A DNA stretch of 64,000 nucleotides from Rhizobium sp. CF080 (lineage in GTDB: Bacteria; Pseudomonadota; Alphaproteobacteria; Rhizobiales; Rhizobiaceae). The notes below the pieces were generated by a model, which saw only the letters and a list, made by a program, of their open reading frames with translations, was not told the DNA's origin and did not search any database. Below are positions 17,015 through 26,093 of the stretch, piece by piece. The stretch covers positions 124,001 through 188,000 of the forward strand of contig NZ_AKKC02000002.1 of NCBI RefSeq assembly GCF_000282095.2. Reading direction: 5' to 3'. A program made the position numbers and the translations under genes. The first letter of the stretch is position 1. Each line of letters begins with the position of its first letter.

Positions 17015-18094
17015 GTGTCTGACGACGACAAAGACAGTAAAACAGAAAACCCGACCGCCAAACGAATGTCGGAAGCGGCAGACAAGGGTAACGTCCCTGT
17101 CTCCCGAGAAGTGCCGCTTTTCGCCTCGATCCTAGCATTCTATGTATATCTCGTCTTCTTCCTTCCCTCCGGCATCTCAAAGATGGCCGAGACGCTGAAG
17201 GACCTTTTCGAGCAGCCGGATCAGTGGCGGCTCGAGAACTCGACGGACGTCGTCTCGCTGAGCGTCCATCTCGGCTGGGCCGTCGCAGCGTTCCTGGTTC
17301 CGGTGATGCTGCTGTTCATCATTTTCGGGCTCGGCTCGTCATTCGCGCAGAACATGCCATCGCTGGTGCTCGAGCGCGTGCGGCCGCAGATTTCCCGCGT
17401 TTCACCTGCCAAGGGTTTCGGACGAATCTACAGCGTTCCGGGCTTCGTCGAATTCGGAAAGTCGATCTTCAAGATCATGATCGTCGCGGTGATCATGTAT
17501 TTCGCGTTGCGGCGCGAATATTTCTCCACGCTGGACGCGATGTTCTCGGATCCGCAGATCATTCTCGTCAAACTGGACGCAGTCATCCGCCGGATGGTGA
17601 TCGTTGTGGTCATGTCGGCCGGTCTGCTTGCCGTCGTCGACGTCCTGTGGACGCGCTACCACTGGTACAACGAACTGAAGATGACCAAGCAGGAGGTCAA
17701 GGACGAATACAAGCAGGCGCAGGGCGACCCGATCGTCAAGCAGCGCCAGAAATCGGTGGCGCGCGACCGCGCTCGCCGGCGCATGATCAACAATGTGCCC
17801 CGCGCCACGCTCGTGATCGCCAACCCGACTCACTTTGCGGTGGCGCTGCGTTACGTGCGTGAGGAGAACGACGCCCCGGTCGTCGTCGCCAAGGGCCAGG
17901 ACCTGATTGCCCTGAAGATCCGCGAAATCGCAGAGGAAAACGGCATCCCCGTTTTTGAAGATCCGCCCCTGGCACGCTCCATGTTTGCGCAAGTCTCGGT
18001 GGATAGTGTCATTCCGCCAGTCTTTTATAAGGCTGTGGCAGAACTCGTGCACCGGGTCTACGCTTCCCGGTCGCTCAAAAAACGGACACGCTGA
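17015..18094 (+). CDS. flhB: Flagellar export gate protein FlhB
   Basis: 359 aa export-apparatus membrane protein that switches substrate class by self-cleavage. Start is GTG 17015. The N-terminus is the family opening [25 protein letters not shown]. Four transmembrane segments follow. The long cytoplasmic tail has [17 protein letters not shown] and the autocleavage motif N270-P-T-H in [14 protein letters not shown]. All catalytic-site residues are present. It is separated from fliG by a hairpin, so it may have its own promoter. Confidence 0.96.
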   Translation: MSDDDKDSKTENPTAKRMSEAADKGNVPVSREVPLFASILAFYVYLVFFLPSGISKMAETLKDLFEQPDQWRLENSTDVVSLSVHLGWAVAAFLVPVMLLFIIFGLGSSFAQNMPSLVLERVRPQISRVSPAKGFGRIYSVPGFVEFGKSIFKIMIVAVIMYFALRREYFSTLDAMFSDPQIILVKLDAVIRRMVIVVVMSAGLLAVVDVLWTRYHWYNELKMTKQEVKDEYKQAQGDPIVKQRQKSVARDRARRRMINNVPRATLVIANPTHFAVALRYVREENDAPVVVAKGQDLIALKIREIAEENGIPVFEDPPLARSMFAQVSVDSVIPPVFYKAVAELVHRVYASRSLKKRTR

Positions 18095-18099
18095 GCGTC

Positions 18100-18534
18100 A
18101 TGAAGAAATGCACCTATTCCACCGAACGAGAAGAAATCGTCGCACAAGCAATCAGCCCGGTGGCTTCGGAACTTCGCCTGCTCGATGCCGGTGATCTCAT
18201 CTCACTTCTACGTCTGGAGTGCCACAGCAGCCTTGCCGACCTCGTGTCTTCTGCGGCCGAGCTCTATTTCCATCCGGGCACCGTCAGTTTTGGCGCCGGA
18301 GGCGACTACAAGCTCGAATGGAACGGAAAGCCGGAAGTCGTCCTCGACCTCGAAATCAAGCCGCGCGGCGTTTCGGTCTATGCCCGTCTGACGCTGGCCG
18401 ACCAGCAGGCGGCGCTCGAAATCGACCACATTGCCTTCCAGGCCCCTTTCGAGGATCCCCACGACAACACCGCGTTCCTGGCAAAAAGCCTCCAGGAAGC
18501 CAAATTCGTGAAGACCAGCAGTTCACAGATGTGA
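18100..18534 (+). CDS. Hypothetical protein downstream of flhB
   Basis: 144 aa, soluble, with no signal peptide or membrane segment. It starts five bases after the flhB stop, so it is co-transcribed. The body alternates beta-like strands (YKLEWNGKPEVVLDLEI, GVSVYARLTL) and ends in a polar Lys/Ser tail. I do not recognise a domain. A small hypothetical gene stands at this position between flhB and visR in Sinorhizobium, which supports it being a real, family-specific flagellar gene. Function unknown. Confidence 0.75.
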   Translation: MKKCTYSTEREEIVAQAISPVASELRLLDAGDLISLLRLECHSSLADLVSSAAELYFHPGTVSFGAGGDYKLEWNGKPEVVLDLEIKPRGVSVYARLTLADQQAALEIDHIAFQAPFEDPHDNTAFLAKSLQEAKFVKTSSSQM

Positions 18535-18580
18535 GCTGCATTGCTCTCGGTGCAAAAGGCGCGTCGCCTATCGGAACGGA

Positions 18581-19327
18581 TCAGTGGATGTAGCCGAGCC
18601 GGATAGCCTTGGCGATCGCCTGGATGCGATTGACCGAATCGAGCTTGATGGTCGCCGAGCCCAGATAGGCGTTGACAGTGTGGACCGAGAGGCCGAGCTT
18701 CTCGGCAATTTCTTCACTGATGCGACCGTCGCCGGCCAGTTGAAGACAGGCAATCTCACGTTCGCTCAGCGATTCGGCCGGCACGCTGCGGCGTTCGTCG
18801 AGCGCCAGCAGATCCATGACCACCTGGCAGCTTCTGACATGCTGGTCGATGATGACATCGCTCACCAGTTCCATGGAGGTCCCGAAGAAAGCAACGAAAC
18901 CGTTCCCCAGCGCACCGAGACGCACCGGAAAGGCGATACCCGAAAAAGGAACGACGCCGGTCTCCAGGCGATGTGTCAATGGCGAGAACTCGCCGGCATC
19001 GGCAAAGCTGGTATTCTCCGATCCGTTCCAGATCAGCGGCAGAAGTGACGTCTCGATATGTTCCAGCAGCGCCTCGCCATAGGCGCTGACAAGCTGGTTG
19101 CTGCTTTCGAGCGCGCCGGCACCCCAGTTTTCGAGTTCGCATACGAGTTTGCGCTTGTTGGGCAGGCCGGCACCGGCGACCCGGAAAACCGCAAAATTCC
19201 GCGCCTTCAGATTCTTCTGCATGGCGATGAGCTTCGGGAAGATGTCCGACCGGCTGGAGGCGCGCTGGAGGCGCAGATACTGGATGCTTCCAGGTCCATC
19301 TGCCATGCCGCTGCGCGAATAACCCAT
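18581..19327 (-). CDS. visR: LuxR-type master regulator of motility VisR
   Basis: 248 aa. The N-terminal two thirds resemble the ligand-binding (autoinducer-binding-like) domain of LuxR proteins. The C-terminal helix-turn-helix is clear: LSEREIACLQLAGDGRISEEIAEKLGLSVHTVNAYLGSATIKL, with the conserved Glu and Val-Asn-Tyr contacts. In Sinorhizobium VisN and VisR act together at the top of the flagellar hierarchy and activate the regulator Rem. The gene lies 13 bases after visN in the same order as there. It is convergent with the flhB unit, with only 46 bases between them holding a small AGGCG/CGCCT stem. Confidence 0.93.
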   Translation of the reverse strand: MGYSRSGMADGPGSIQYLRLQRASSRSDIFPKLIAMQKNLKARNFAVFRVAGAGLPNKRKLVCELENWGAGALESSNQLVSAYGEALLEHIETSLLPLIWNGSENTSFADAGEFSPLTHRLETGVVPFSGIAFPVRLGALGNGFVAFFGTSMELVSDVIIDQHVRSCQVVMDLLALDERRSVPAESLSEREIACLQLAGDGRISEEIAEKLGLSVHTVNAYLGSATIKLDSVNRIQAIAKAIRLGYIH

Positions 19328-19340
19328 TGAAATTATTTTC

Positions 19341-20078
19341 CTAAACTAGGTTGTTGCGAACCGCATAGGCAATTGCCTCGGAACGCGTTTTGGTTGCCGT
19401 CTTGCGCATCACACTGGTAATGTAGTTGTTGATCGTATTGCGGGATATGCCGAGGATCACGGCGATCTCGTCGCTGGTCTTGCCCTCCGCGATCCAGAAG
19501 AGGCATTCAAGCTCGCGTTCCGTCAGCTCGAAATCACGTTCAGTCCTGGCGTCGGCATTCTCTCCGAAACTGGCGCCGTAGGCAGCAAACAGGCCAACTT
19601 CCCTCAGTCGTTCCTGCGACAGGATGATACCGTCGTTAAACAGCAGCATCAGCGAGAAGCGCGTCCTGCCGACGCAAAAGGTCAGAGCGCAGTACTGCCG
19701 GCTGATGTCGTCCGGCGGCACGATGTCGTCGGGTAGCAAGGCAAAGCTGGGGGTCAGCAGCGAGAGGCACTTTTCGAGTTCGGTGGAACGCGCATAACCG
19801 CTTGCCAGCTCCGAGCCCAGGCGCCGCACAAGATCAAAGGGCCAGTTGGAGGTAACGATGAAGTCGAGGCCCTGTTCCTGGATGAGGTCGTAGCGGGCCA
19901 GCAGGAAATGAGAGGCGCCGACGTAATCGGCAAGCAGGCGCATGACCGCCTGAACGTTGTTGGAGCCCGCCAGAACTGAAAGACGGCGAACCAACTGCTC
20001 ACGCGATAGTCCCCTGGAGCTGGCAGCCTCCGCGTAGGAGCGCCCCTCCGTCATCATTTCTACCCCCGACAACTCCAT
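19341..20078 (-). CDS. visN: LuxR-type master regulator of motility VisN
   Basis: 245 aa partner of VisR. It has an N-terminal LuxR-type sensory region (ASHFLLARYDLIQEQGLDFIVTSNWPFDLV resembles autoinducer-binding folds) and a C-terminal GerE-type helix-turn-helix: LTERELECLFWIAEGKTSDEIAVILGISRNTINNYI. No autoinducer synthase is nearby; in relatives no acyl-homoserine-lactone dependence is established for this pair. The two genes form a bicistronic unit between fliF and flhB, as in Sinorhizobium. Confidence 0.93.
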   Translation of the reverse strand: MELSGVEMMTEGRSYAEAASSRGLSREQLVRRLSVLAGSNNVQAVMRLLADYVGASHFLLARYDLIQEQGLDFIVTSNWPFDLVRRLGSELASGYARSTELEKCLSLLTPSFALLPDDIVPPDDISRQYCALTFCVGRTRFSLMLLFNDGIILSQERLREVGLFAAYGASFGENADARTERDFELTERELECLFWIAEGKTSDEIAVILGISRNTINNYITSVMRKTATKTRSEAIAYAVRNNLV

Positions 20079-20418
20079 TCGCTATCTGCTCCCGGCCACG
20101 TGGTGCATCCATCATGAATGCGCGCATCGCGGCATATTGCGACTTCCATACAACCCCTCCCGCGCTGAAACGATCCCGAGTTAGACGAATTCATCAAAAG
20201 ATACTGTCTGTAGCCGCTTTCATTCGTCGTCCACACCGGGATTTCCAGCCAGCTCCACCCTCCTCGGAACCTTCGGAAGTCATTGTACGAATCAAAGCCA
20301 TTGTAGGAGACGCGTCGCGAATTACCATCGCCTGGACACCGGATTTCCCCAGTTGCGCCATATTCTCGCTGATTCGCGTACGCGCAAATCCGCCAAGTGT
20401 GTGGCGGGCTGAAAAGAA
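20079..20418. promoter_or_regulatory. Non-coding region upstream of visN (about 340 bases)
   Basis: No convincing gene lies here: the frames that cross it are readings of the reverse of fliF extended outward. It is less GC-rich than its surroundings and should hold the visN-visR promoter on the - strand. I could not identify reliable promoter hexamers or an operator. Confidence 0.5.
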
Positions 20419-20444
20419 ATGGGCCGGACAAGGGTCCGGCCCAT
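20419..20444 (-). terminator. Rho-independent terminator of fliF
   Basis: The 11-bp perfect stem has arms ATGGGCCGGAC (20419-20429) and GTCCGGCCCAT (20434-20444) with a 4-base loop. On the - strand it is followed by TTTCTTTTC. It lies 26 bases after the fliF stop and separates the chemotaxis operon from visN. Confidence 0.9.
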
Positions 20445-20470
20445 CGCGATCATATTTTCGTGATACCCTA

Positions 20471-22141
20471 TCAGGCGGCCTTTTCGAGTGCCCATTTGCG
20501 GAGAATTTTCGCAGCGCGCTCTTCGGAGATTTCGACCATCCGGGCGAGGCGTTTTTCGGGACCTTCCTTGACACGGCGGTTGAAGCCGTCGTCGTCCCCG
20601 CCACCCAGCATGTCGTTCGAGCTGTCGAAACCGAAGTCGGAACCGAAGCCATCCATGAGCGCCGGGCTTCCGGTCGTCGGCGAGAAGTCCGGAAGTTCGA
20701 GGCCTGCACCTTCCGCCGCTTCGCCGGCGACATTGGTACCGCTGACGGTGCGGATGAGCGGGCGAAGACCGAGCCAGACCACCAGGAAGGCGACCAGGAC
20801 GAAGGCGAGCGAGTTAATGATGCCGCCGACATTGCGGCTCAGCATGTCCATCACGCCCGGACCGCTGGAGGCCTCGGCGAGAAGCTGGTTCTCAAGGAAG
20901 TCCATGGCCGTCAGGGTCACGACGTCGCCGCGGCCCGAATTAATGCCGGCAGCGGATGCGACGATCTTCTGCATCTCGGCGAGGTAGGCATCAACCTTGG
21001 CCTGATCGACCGGCTCGCCGACCATTCTCGCGATACGCCCCTTGTTGACGACGACCGCAACCGAAACCTTCTCGATCTGATAGCTGTTACGCGTCGTGGC
21101 GACCGTCTTCTGGTTGATCTCGTAGTTGGTCTGCTCTTCCTTCTTGTCGGACTGATCAGACGATTTCGGACCATTCGCGCCACCCGGAGGCGGAGCGGCC
21201 TGCGGCACGTTCTGCTCCACGGTCGTGGCATTGTCGTCCTGGGTCTGCTGCGATTTCGACGCTTCCTTGGTGGTGCGGACCGAACGTTCGACGCGGGAGT
21301 TCGGATCGAACACCGTCTCGTTGATCTGCTGGCTGTCCGTATTGAGGGACGCCGTGACGCTCGAACGGAAATTGTCCATGCCGAGGAAGGGCGCGAGCGC
21401 CTTGTCGATATTGTTCTCGATTTCCTGCTGAACGTTCTGGACGATGCTCAGCGACTTGTTCATTTCGCTGCCGCCGTATTCGTCGCCGGAAGCGAGCAAC
21501 TGCCCGGTGGAGTCGAGTATGGTGACGTCATCGACGTCAAGGCCGGGAACTGCGGAGGCGACCAGGTGACGAATGGACGACGCGGCCTTGCGGCCCGTCG
21601 TCGAGCTTGCCCGGATCATCACAGATGCGGTGGGTTTCTGCTCGCCGCGACGGAAGTTGCCGACATCCGGCATCACGATATGGACGCGAGCAGCGTTGAC
21701 GCCGTTGATCTGCTGGATCGACCGCCCGATTTCACCTTCGAGGGCACGCACGCGGGTGACTTCCTGCATGAAGGAGGTCAGGCCGAGCGAACCGACATTG
21801 TCGAAGAGTTCATAACCGGCATTGGCGCTGTTCGGCAGGCCTCGCTCGGCCAGCAGAAGCCGGGCCTTGCTCGTCGTGCCGGCCGGAACCTGAAGGCTCG
21901 TGCCGTCCGTGCCGACCTGAAAAGGCATGTTTGCCTCTGCCAGCGCGATGCTCACCTGGTTGAGGTCGGCGGTATCAAGGCCGACGTAGAGCGTCTCGTA
22001 AGCCGGCTTGTTAACGAAGAGGGCCGCAGCAATAACGATCGCAATTGAAATGACGCCGACGGCGCCTAGAGCAATAAGTCGTGTCTGGCCTAAACCGGCC
22101 AGATTTTTAAAGACTTGTGAAAATTGAGCCAACAGATTCAT
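20471..22141 (-). CDS. fliF: Flagellar MS-ring protein FliF
   Basis: 556 aa double-pass membrane protein, the first structure assembled in the basal body. Transmembrane helix 1 (GVISIAIVIAAALFV) is near the N-terminus. The ring-building YscJ-type region has YETLYVGLDTADLNQVSIALAEANMPF and MQEVTRVRALEGEIGRSIQQINGVNAARVHIVMP. The second helix (IINSLAFVLVAFLVVWLGL) is near residue 450. The C-terminus binds FliG (PEKRLARMVEISEERAAKILRKWALEK). A Gly/Asp-rich linker precedes the FliG-binding tail. It is the last gene of the - strand unit that starts with icpA, but it has a 172-base leader of its own. Confidence 0.97.
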   Translation of the reverse strand: MNLLAQFSQVFKNLAGLGQTRLIALGAVGVISIAIVIAAALFVNKPAYETLYVGLDTADLNQVSIALAEANMPFQVGTDGTSLQVPAGTTSKARLLLAERGLPNSANAGYELFDNVGSLGLTSFMQEVTRVRALEGEIGRSIQQINGVNAARVHIVMPDVGNFRRGEQKPTASVMIRASSTTGRKAASSIRHLVASAVPGLDVDDVTILDSTGQLLASGDEYGGSEMNKSLSIVQNVQQEIENNIDKALAPFLGMDNFRSSVTASLNTDSQQINETVFDPNSRVERSVRTTKEASKSQQTQDDNATTVEQNVPQAAPPPGGANGPKSSDQSDKKEEQTNYEINQKTVATTRNSYQIEKVSVAVVVNKGRIARMVGEPVDQAKVDAYLAEMQKIVASAAGINSGRGDVVTLTAMDFLENQLLAEASSGPGVMDMLSRNVGGIINSLAFVLVAFLVVWLGLRPLIRTVSGTNVAGEAAEGAGLELPDFSPTTGSPALMDGFGSDFGFDSSNDMLGGGDDDGFNRRVKEGPEKRLARMVEISEERAAKILRKWALEKAA

Positions 22142-22313
22142 TCTGTTCCCACATCGCCAACTAGGTATTCGAGCCCATGCCCAGTCGCACCTTAGAAAGC
22201 GAAGCTTGTGCGAGCGTTTCGCGGGAGCGTGGATTCTGACGATTATGGAGGGCTGGCGAGACTGGCAATTTGACCGGCCGTCATGGCCGAAACATGCATG
22301 TCAGGGCAGGCGA
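22142..22313 (-). promoter_or_regulatory. fliF leader / internal promoter candidate
   Basis: This is the only sizeable gap in the che-fliF unit (172 bases, no gene). The - strand carries CTCGCACAAGCTTCGC (core 22205-22214), 64 bases before the fliF start. It resembles CTTCGCACAAG before the DUF1217 gene and, more loosely, the ACGCAAG motif of other flagellar leaders. The gap suggests that fliF can be expressed apart from the che genes. Confidence 0.4.
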
Positions 22314-22703
22314 TCAGAAGAAATCGAAATCGCCGGCTGCCTTGCTCAAAGGCTGGGAATGGCCATGGCGCATGCCATTGGTCAGCGCCTTCTGCATATC
22401 GGCAAGCTTGACGAGATTGAGTGCGGTCGAGACATCGACCATCCATTCGTTCGGAATGCCGCCGGTGATCGTGTCGATGAATTCCGCAAGGCCGCGCGTC
22501 TTCTGCACGGCAAGATCGATGCCCTGCAAGACTTTCAGACTGTCCGGCGACTGGAGGATCGTTTCGCCGCCGAGCTCCAATAGCTGCGGCTCGACCCGTT
22601 CGATCAGATAGGCGACGTCATGAAGCTCCGAGACCAGACGCATCAGAACTTCTGGCAGCGATTCCTCAAAGGGAGCGATTGGCGTCTTGACGATGTCGTT
22701 CAT
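22314..22703 (-). CDS. cheT: Chemotaxis-operon protein CheT
   Basis: 129 aa soluble helical protein at the end of the che operon, matching the position and size of CheT (formerly orf10) of Sinorhizobium meliloti. Two helical blocks are notable: LPEVLMRLVSELHDVAYLIERVEPQLLE and SLKVLQGIDLAVQKTRGLAEFIDTI. The ATG at 22703 is the sensible start; the frame runs further upstream, but there it overlaps cheD. CheT is reported to take part in chemotaxis in S. meliloti, and my memory of its exact role is limited. No known enzymatic motif is visible. Confidence 0.8.
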   Translation of the reverse strand: MNDIVKTPIAPFEESLPEVLMRLVSELHDVAYLIERVEPQLLELGGETILQSPDSLKVLQGIDLAVQKTRGLAEFIDTITGGIPNEWMVDVSTALNLVKLADMQKALTNGMRHGHSQPLSKAAGDFDFF

Positions 22704-22732
22704 GGCTTTCTTCGCCCCGAGAAATGACTTCT

Positions 22733-23290
22733 TTAAAAGAACTCGATCGAGTTCTCGACCGGCTTCGGCGGCATGCGTACCGGACGCTCCTCCATCGCCA
22801 CGGTCCGTTGAGTTTCGGCGCCGGTCAGCGGATACTGACGAGCCCGGCCACTCACGGGCCAGAACTCCAGCTTGCGCCCGTGATCCCCACCCGTCGAGGA
22901 ACCGACCACCGGAATGCCTTCGTCCTTGAGAAATTGCATGGCGAATGCGGCATTCTGCTCGCCGACATTCGAAAAGCTGGCAATTGTCTTGGCGCCGCCG
23001 AAAATCTTCGCTTCCAACCGGTCTCGCCGGGCTCCCTGCTTCAAAAGCCCATTGATCAGCAGTTCCATCAGATGCACGCCATAGCGCGTCGCATCGCCGC
23101 CCGAGGCCGTGGAACCGCCGGATCCCGGAAGCAGGAAGTGGTTCATGCCGCCGATGCCAGCGACAGGATCGCGAAGACACGCAGCCACGCAAGAGCCCAA
23201 AATCGTCGAGAGAACGGCATTCGGGTCGTTCAGGACCTTAAATTCCCCCTGGATAATATGGACACGCCTGACTGCAGCGGCGTCATTCAT
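22733..23290 (-). CDS. cheD: Chemoreceptor glutamine deamidase CheD
   Basis: 185 aa. CheD deamidates Gln in chemoreceptors and can interact with CheC-type phosphatases. The catalytic Cys-His pair is in [15 protein letters not shown] (Cys) and [12 protein letters not shown] (His). [12 protein letters not shown] and [38 protein letters not shown] are the other family blocks. It overlaps cheY2 by 4 bases. No cheC is present in the window. Confidence 0.96.
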   Translation of the reverse strand: MNDAAAVRRVHIIQGEFKVLNDPNAVLSTILGSCVAACLRDPVAGIGGMNHFLLPGSGGSTASGGDATRYGVHLMELLINGLLKQGARRDRLEAKIFGGAKTIASFSNVGEQNAAFAMQFLKDEGIPVVGSSTGGDHGRKLEFWPVSGRARQYPLTGAETQRTVAMEERPVRMPPKPVENSIEFF

Positions 23291-23676
23291 TTCAATGCTC
23301 CAAACACCGCTTCGATAGCGGCCTTCATCTTTTCGATCGTGAACGGCTTGGCGAGAACGTTGTTGGCACCGAGCGAAGCGGCCTTCTGGACCAGGGCCCG
23401 ATCCCCCTGAGCCGTCAGGATGATGAATGCGGCCTTCTTGGTGTTCGGATTGGCGCGAACGGCCTGCAGGAAACCGATGCCATCCATTTTCGGCATGTTG
23501 AAATCCGAAATGACGAGATGGTGCGGCTGTTCGGCCATGATCTTCATGCCCTGTTCGCCATCGCCGGCAGACGTGATCTGTTTGAAGCCGAGCTGTGTCA
23601 GGGCGTCGCTGAGCAGCAGGCGGCTGGTGACCTGATCATCGACGATCAGAACTTTGATTTTTTCAGCGATAGACAT
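23287..23676 (-). CDS. cheY2: Chemotaxis response regulator CheY2
   Basis: 129 aa single-domain receiver. Acidic pocket D13-D14, phospho-acceptor D58 in [12 protein letters not shown], switch Thr in IILTAQGD, and Lys in VLAKPF are all present. In Sinorhizobium the CheY encoded here (CheY2) is the main motor-binding regulator, while CheY1 acts as a phosphate sink that drains phosphate from CheY2 back through CheA. Assignment as CheY2 is by position. It directly abuts cheB: the cheB stop TAA is followed at once by ATG. Confidence 0.95.
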   Translation of the reverse strand: MSIAEKIKVLIVDDQVTSRLLLSDALTQLGFKQITSAGDGEQGMKIMAEQPHHLVISDFNMPKMDGIGFLQAVRANPNTKKAAFIILTAQGDRALVQKAASLGANNVLAKPFTIEKMKAAIEAVFGALK

Positions 23677-24717
23677 TTATTCGGTACCTTCTTTTCGGGC
23701 GGCAGTTAACTTCAACACTTCTTCTCCAATGGAGCCTAGCGGCAGTTGCTGCTCGACGGCCCCCATTTCATGGGCAACCCTCGGCATGCCGTAGACCACA
23801 CAGGTCTTTTCGTTCTGCCCGATCGTGCGTGCGCCCGCGCTACGCATTCTGAGCAAACCTGCAGCTCCGTCGCGCCCCATGCCTGTCAGGATGACCCCGA
23901 CCGCATTGCGACCTGCCAGATCGGCGACCGAGTCGAAAAGGACGTCCACTGAGGGCCTGTGGCCGTTTACCGGCTCCCTTTCGATCAGCCGGCAACATGG
24001 CGCCGACGGATTGACCACCTGCAAGTGCCGTTCGCCACCGGGCGCCAGATAGATCCTGCCGATCTCCAGCCGTGCGCCGTCGGTAGCTTCCTGGACCACA
24101 GGAGCGCAGATACGATTAAGCCGTTCAGCAAAACTTTTGGTAAACGTGGAAGGCATATGTTGAGTAATTACAGTGGGCGGGCAGTTTTGCGGGAACTTTT
24201 GCAGCACCGCGATGAGGGCTTCGACACCGCCGGTTGACGACCCTATGGCCACAACCTTTCTACCCACCCGGTACTCCGCAGCGGGGGAGGCGGCGATGAC
24301 CGGGGCCGGCCCGTTGCGGCGGGGTCCCGACCGGGCTGCAGCCTTCACCTTTTCGGCAAGATCCATGAAGGGACGAATATCGCCGGGGGCTGGCTTGCCG
24401 ACGCAATCGAAGGCGCCGATCTCGAGAGCGGCCAGGGTCGCATTGGCACCCTGATGGGTCATCGCCGAAACCATGATCACCGGCATCGGGCGCAGGCGCA
24501 TGATCTTTTCGAGGAATTCCAGCCCGTTCATATTGGGCATCTCGATATCGAGGGTGACGACATCGGGGTTGAGCTGCTTGATCGCGACGCGCGCTTCCAA
24601 CGCATCGCCGGCCTGGCCGACGACATTCACTTCCGGATCGGAATTCAGGACGGCCGTGATCAGGCCTCGCATGGTGGGCGAATCGTCAACAACCAGGACT
24701 CGTGCCGGAGCGCTCAT
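23677..24717 (-). CDS. cheB: Chemoreceptor methylesterase/deamidase CheB
   Basis: 346 aa two-domain enzyme. An N-terminal receiver (phospho-acceptor D57 in [11 protein letters not shown]) controls the C-terminal esterase. The catalytic triad is visible: Ser161 in IGSSTGG, His187 in ITQHMPSTF, and an Asp in [12 protein letters not shown]. The linker contains a Pro/Ala/Arg-rich segment. The stop of cheR overlaps its start, and cheY2 follows without a gap. Confidence 0.97.
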   Translation of the reverse strand: MSAPARVLVVDDSPTMRGLITAVLNSDPEVNVVGQAGDALEARVAIKQLNPDVVTLDIEMPNMNGLEFLEKIMRLRPMPVIMVSAMTHQGANATLAALEIGAFDCVGKPAPGDIRPFMDLAEKVKAAARSGPRRNGPAPVIAASPAAEYRVGRKVVAIGSSTGGVEALIAVLQKFPQNCPPTVITQHMPSTFTKSFAERLNRICAPVVQEATDGARLEIGRIYLAPGGERHLQVVNPSAPCCRLIEREPVNGHRPSVDVLFDSVADLAGRNAVGVILTGMGRDGAAGLLRMRSAGARTIGQNEKTCVVYGMPRVAHEMGAVEQQLPLGSIGEEVLKLTAARKEGTE

Positions 24718-25622
24718 GCTTTCCTCCCTGCGTTCTTACCCGCATAACGATAGGTCGTGATGCCGATGTTATCGAACAGGTTTTTCGCATCGCCAGAGAC
24801 GCGCTCGGAATGGCCGATATAAAGATGCCCGCCTTCAGGCAGGAGCGAAGCAAAGCGGGACCAGATCTTCATCTGCGTGGGCTCATCGAAATAGATGACG
24901 ACGTTGCGGCAGAAGATGACGTCGAAATTGCCCTTGAAGGGCCATTGCGCCATCAGGTTCAGCTCGTTGAAGGTGATCAGCTTCTTGACGCGTTCATCGA
25001 TCTGGAACCTGCGGCGACCGCCGGCATCGACCTCGCGAAACCACTGCTTGCGCATGGCCGGCGTCATGGTCTCGAGCGCGTTCTCGTCGTAGACGCCGGC
25101 GCGGGCCGCAGCCAGAATCTTCGGATCGATATCGGTCGCCAGGATACGGAAATCCAAATCGGCCACATTAGGAAGCAGCGACAGCACGGTCAGCGCAATC
25201 GAATAGGGCTCCTGGCCGTCCGAACAGGCGGCAGACCAGATGCGCACACGACCGCCGCTCTTGGCGCGGTTGATGAGACCCGGCAAGACCTCGTCGCGCA
25301 GGTGCTCGAAGTGGTGGTTCTCGCGGAAGAAACGGGTGAAGTTGGTCGTCAGATGCGACAGCATTTCGCGGCGGGCGGCCGCGCCGTCGGGCGACGAGAC
25401 CAGAGCGCAATAGTCCTTGAAACCGCGCAGGCCGAGTGCCCGGATATGCTTGGAAAGACGGGAATAGACCAGCGAAGCCTTGGAATCGTTGAGATAGATC
25501 CCGGCATCCGAGTAGATCATCGCCGAGATATCGGTGAGGTCGCGGCGCGTCAGCGGATATTCTCCGCTTGCGAGGACCTCATCCGGTGACTGTCGGCTTT
25601 CGATGGCGCCCAAAGGCTTCAT
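24714..25622 (-). CDS. cheR: Chemoreceptor methyltransferase CheR
   Basis: 302 aa SAM-dependent glutamyl methyltransferase. The N-terminal helical domain has [26 protein letters not shown], the CheR signature. The SAM site has [21 protein letters not shown], and further blocks are [21 protein letters not shown] and [13 protein letters not shown]. It overlaps cheB by 4 bases and cheW by 4 bases, so receptor methylation and demethylation enzymes are translationally linked. Confidence 0.97.
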   Translation of the reverse strand: MKPLGAIESRQSPDEVLASGEYPLTRRDLTDISAMIYSDAGIYLNDSKASLVYSRLSKHIRALGLRGFKDYCALVSSPDGAAARREMLSHLTTNFTRFFRENHHFEHLRDEVLPGLINRAKSGGRVRIWSAACSDGQEPYSIALTVLSLLPNVADLDFRILATDIDPKILAAARAGVYDENALETMTPAMRKQWFREVDAGGRRRFQIDERVKKLITFNELNLMAQWPFKGNFDVIFCRNVVIYFDEPTQMKIWSRFASLLPEGGHLYIGHSERVSGDAKNLFDNIGITTYRYAGKNAGRKA

Positions 25623-26089
25623 GCGGCTTCGCTTTCCTGGTCGGGGAAGAGGGCGTCCAACTCGATCATGCAGATCATCCGCTTATCGATGGCGAGAATC
25701 CCCCGGGCGTATTGTCTCTCCAGATCGGAGGAGACTTCCGGTACTGGCTGGATATTCTCCTCGGTAATCGTAAGGATATCGGAAACGGCTTCGACGAGCA
25801 GACCAACAACTTTGGTCTTCATCTGCGCCACGATGATCACATGGCGCGCCGTCGGCTCGGCATCCTTCATGCCAAGCCGGGCCGAAAGGTCGATAATCGG
25901 CAGAACCGCGCCGCGCAGATTGATGACACCCATGACGTAGGCGGGCGCATGCGGCAGCGGCGTTGCCTGGGTCCATCCGCGAATTTCGCGGACGGACATG
26001 ATGTTGACGCAGAATTCCTGATCACCGATGCGGAAAGCAATCAGCTTCCGGTCTGCCTGAACAAGGTTTTTCACGGCAAAGGACGACAT
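25619..26089 (-). CDS. cheW: Chemotaxis coupling protein CheW
   Basis: 156 aa scaffold that joins receptors to CheA. The SH3-like domain is complete: LIAFRIGDQEFCVNIMSVREI, then YVMGVINLRGAVLPIIDLSARLG and ILAIDKRMICMIELDALFPD. Four bases separate it from the cheA stop. Sinorhizobium calls the operon copy CheW2 because another cheW exists; that numbering cannot be tested from one window. Confidence 0.96.
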   Translation of the reverse strand: MSSFAVKNLVQADRKLIAFRIGDQEFCVNIMSVREIRGWTQATPLPHAPAYVMGVINLRGAVLPIIDLSARLGMKDAEPTARHVIIVAQMKTKVVGLLVEAVSDILTITEENIQPVPEVSSDLERQYARGILAIDKRMICMIELDALFPDQESEAA

Positions 26090-26093
26090 ACAA

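Noticed and set aside
20114-22048. Long + strand frame (644 codons) opposite fliF
   Set aside because: Antisense to fliF, no domain or ribosome-binding site; the upstream part crosses the fliF terminator.
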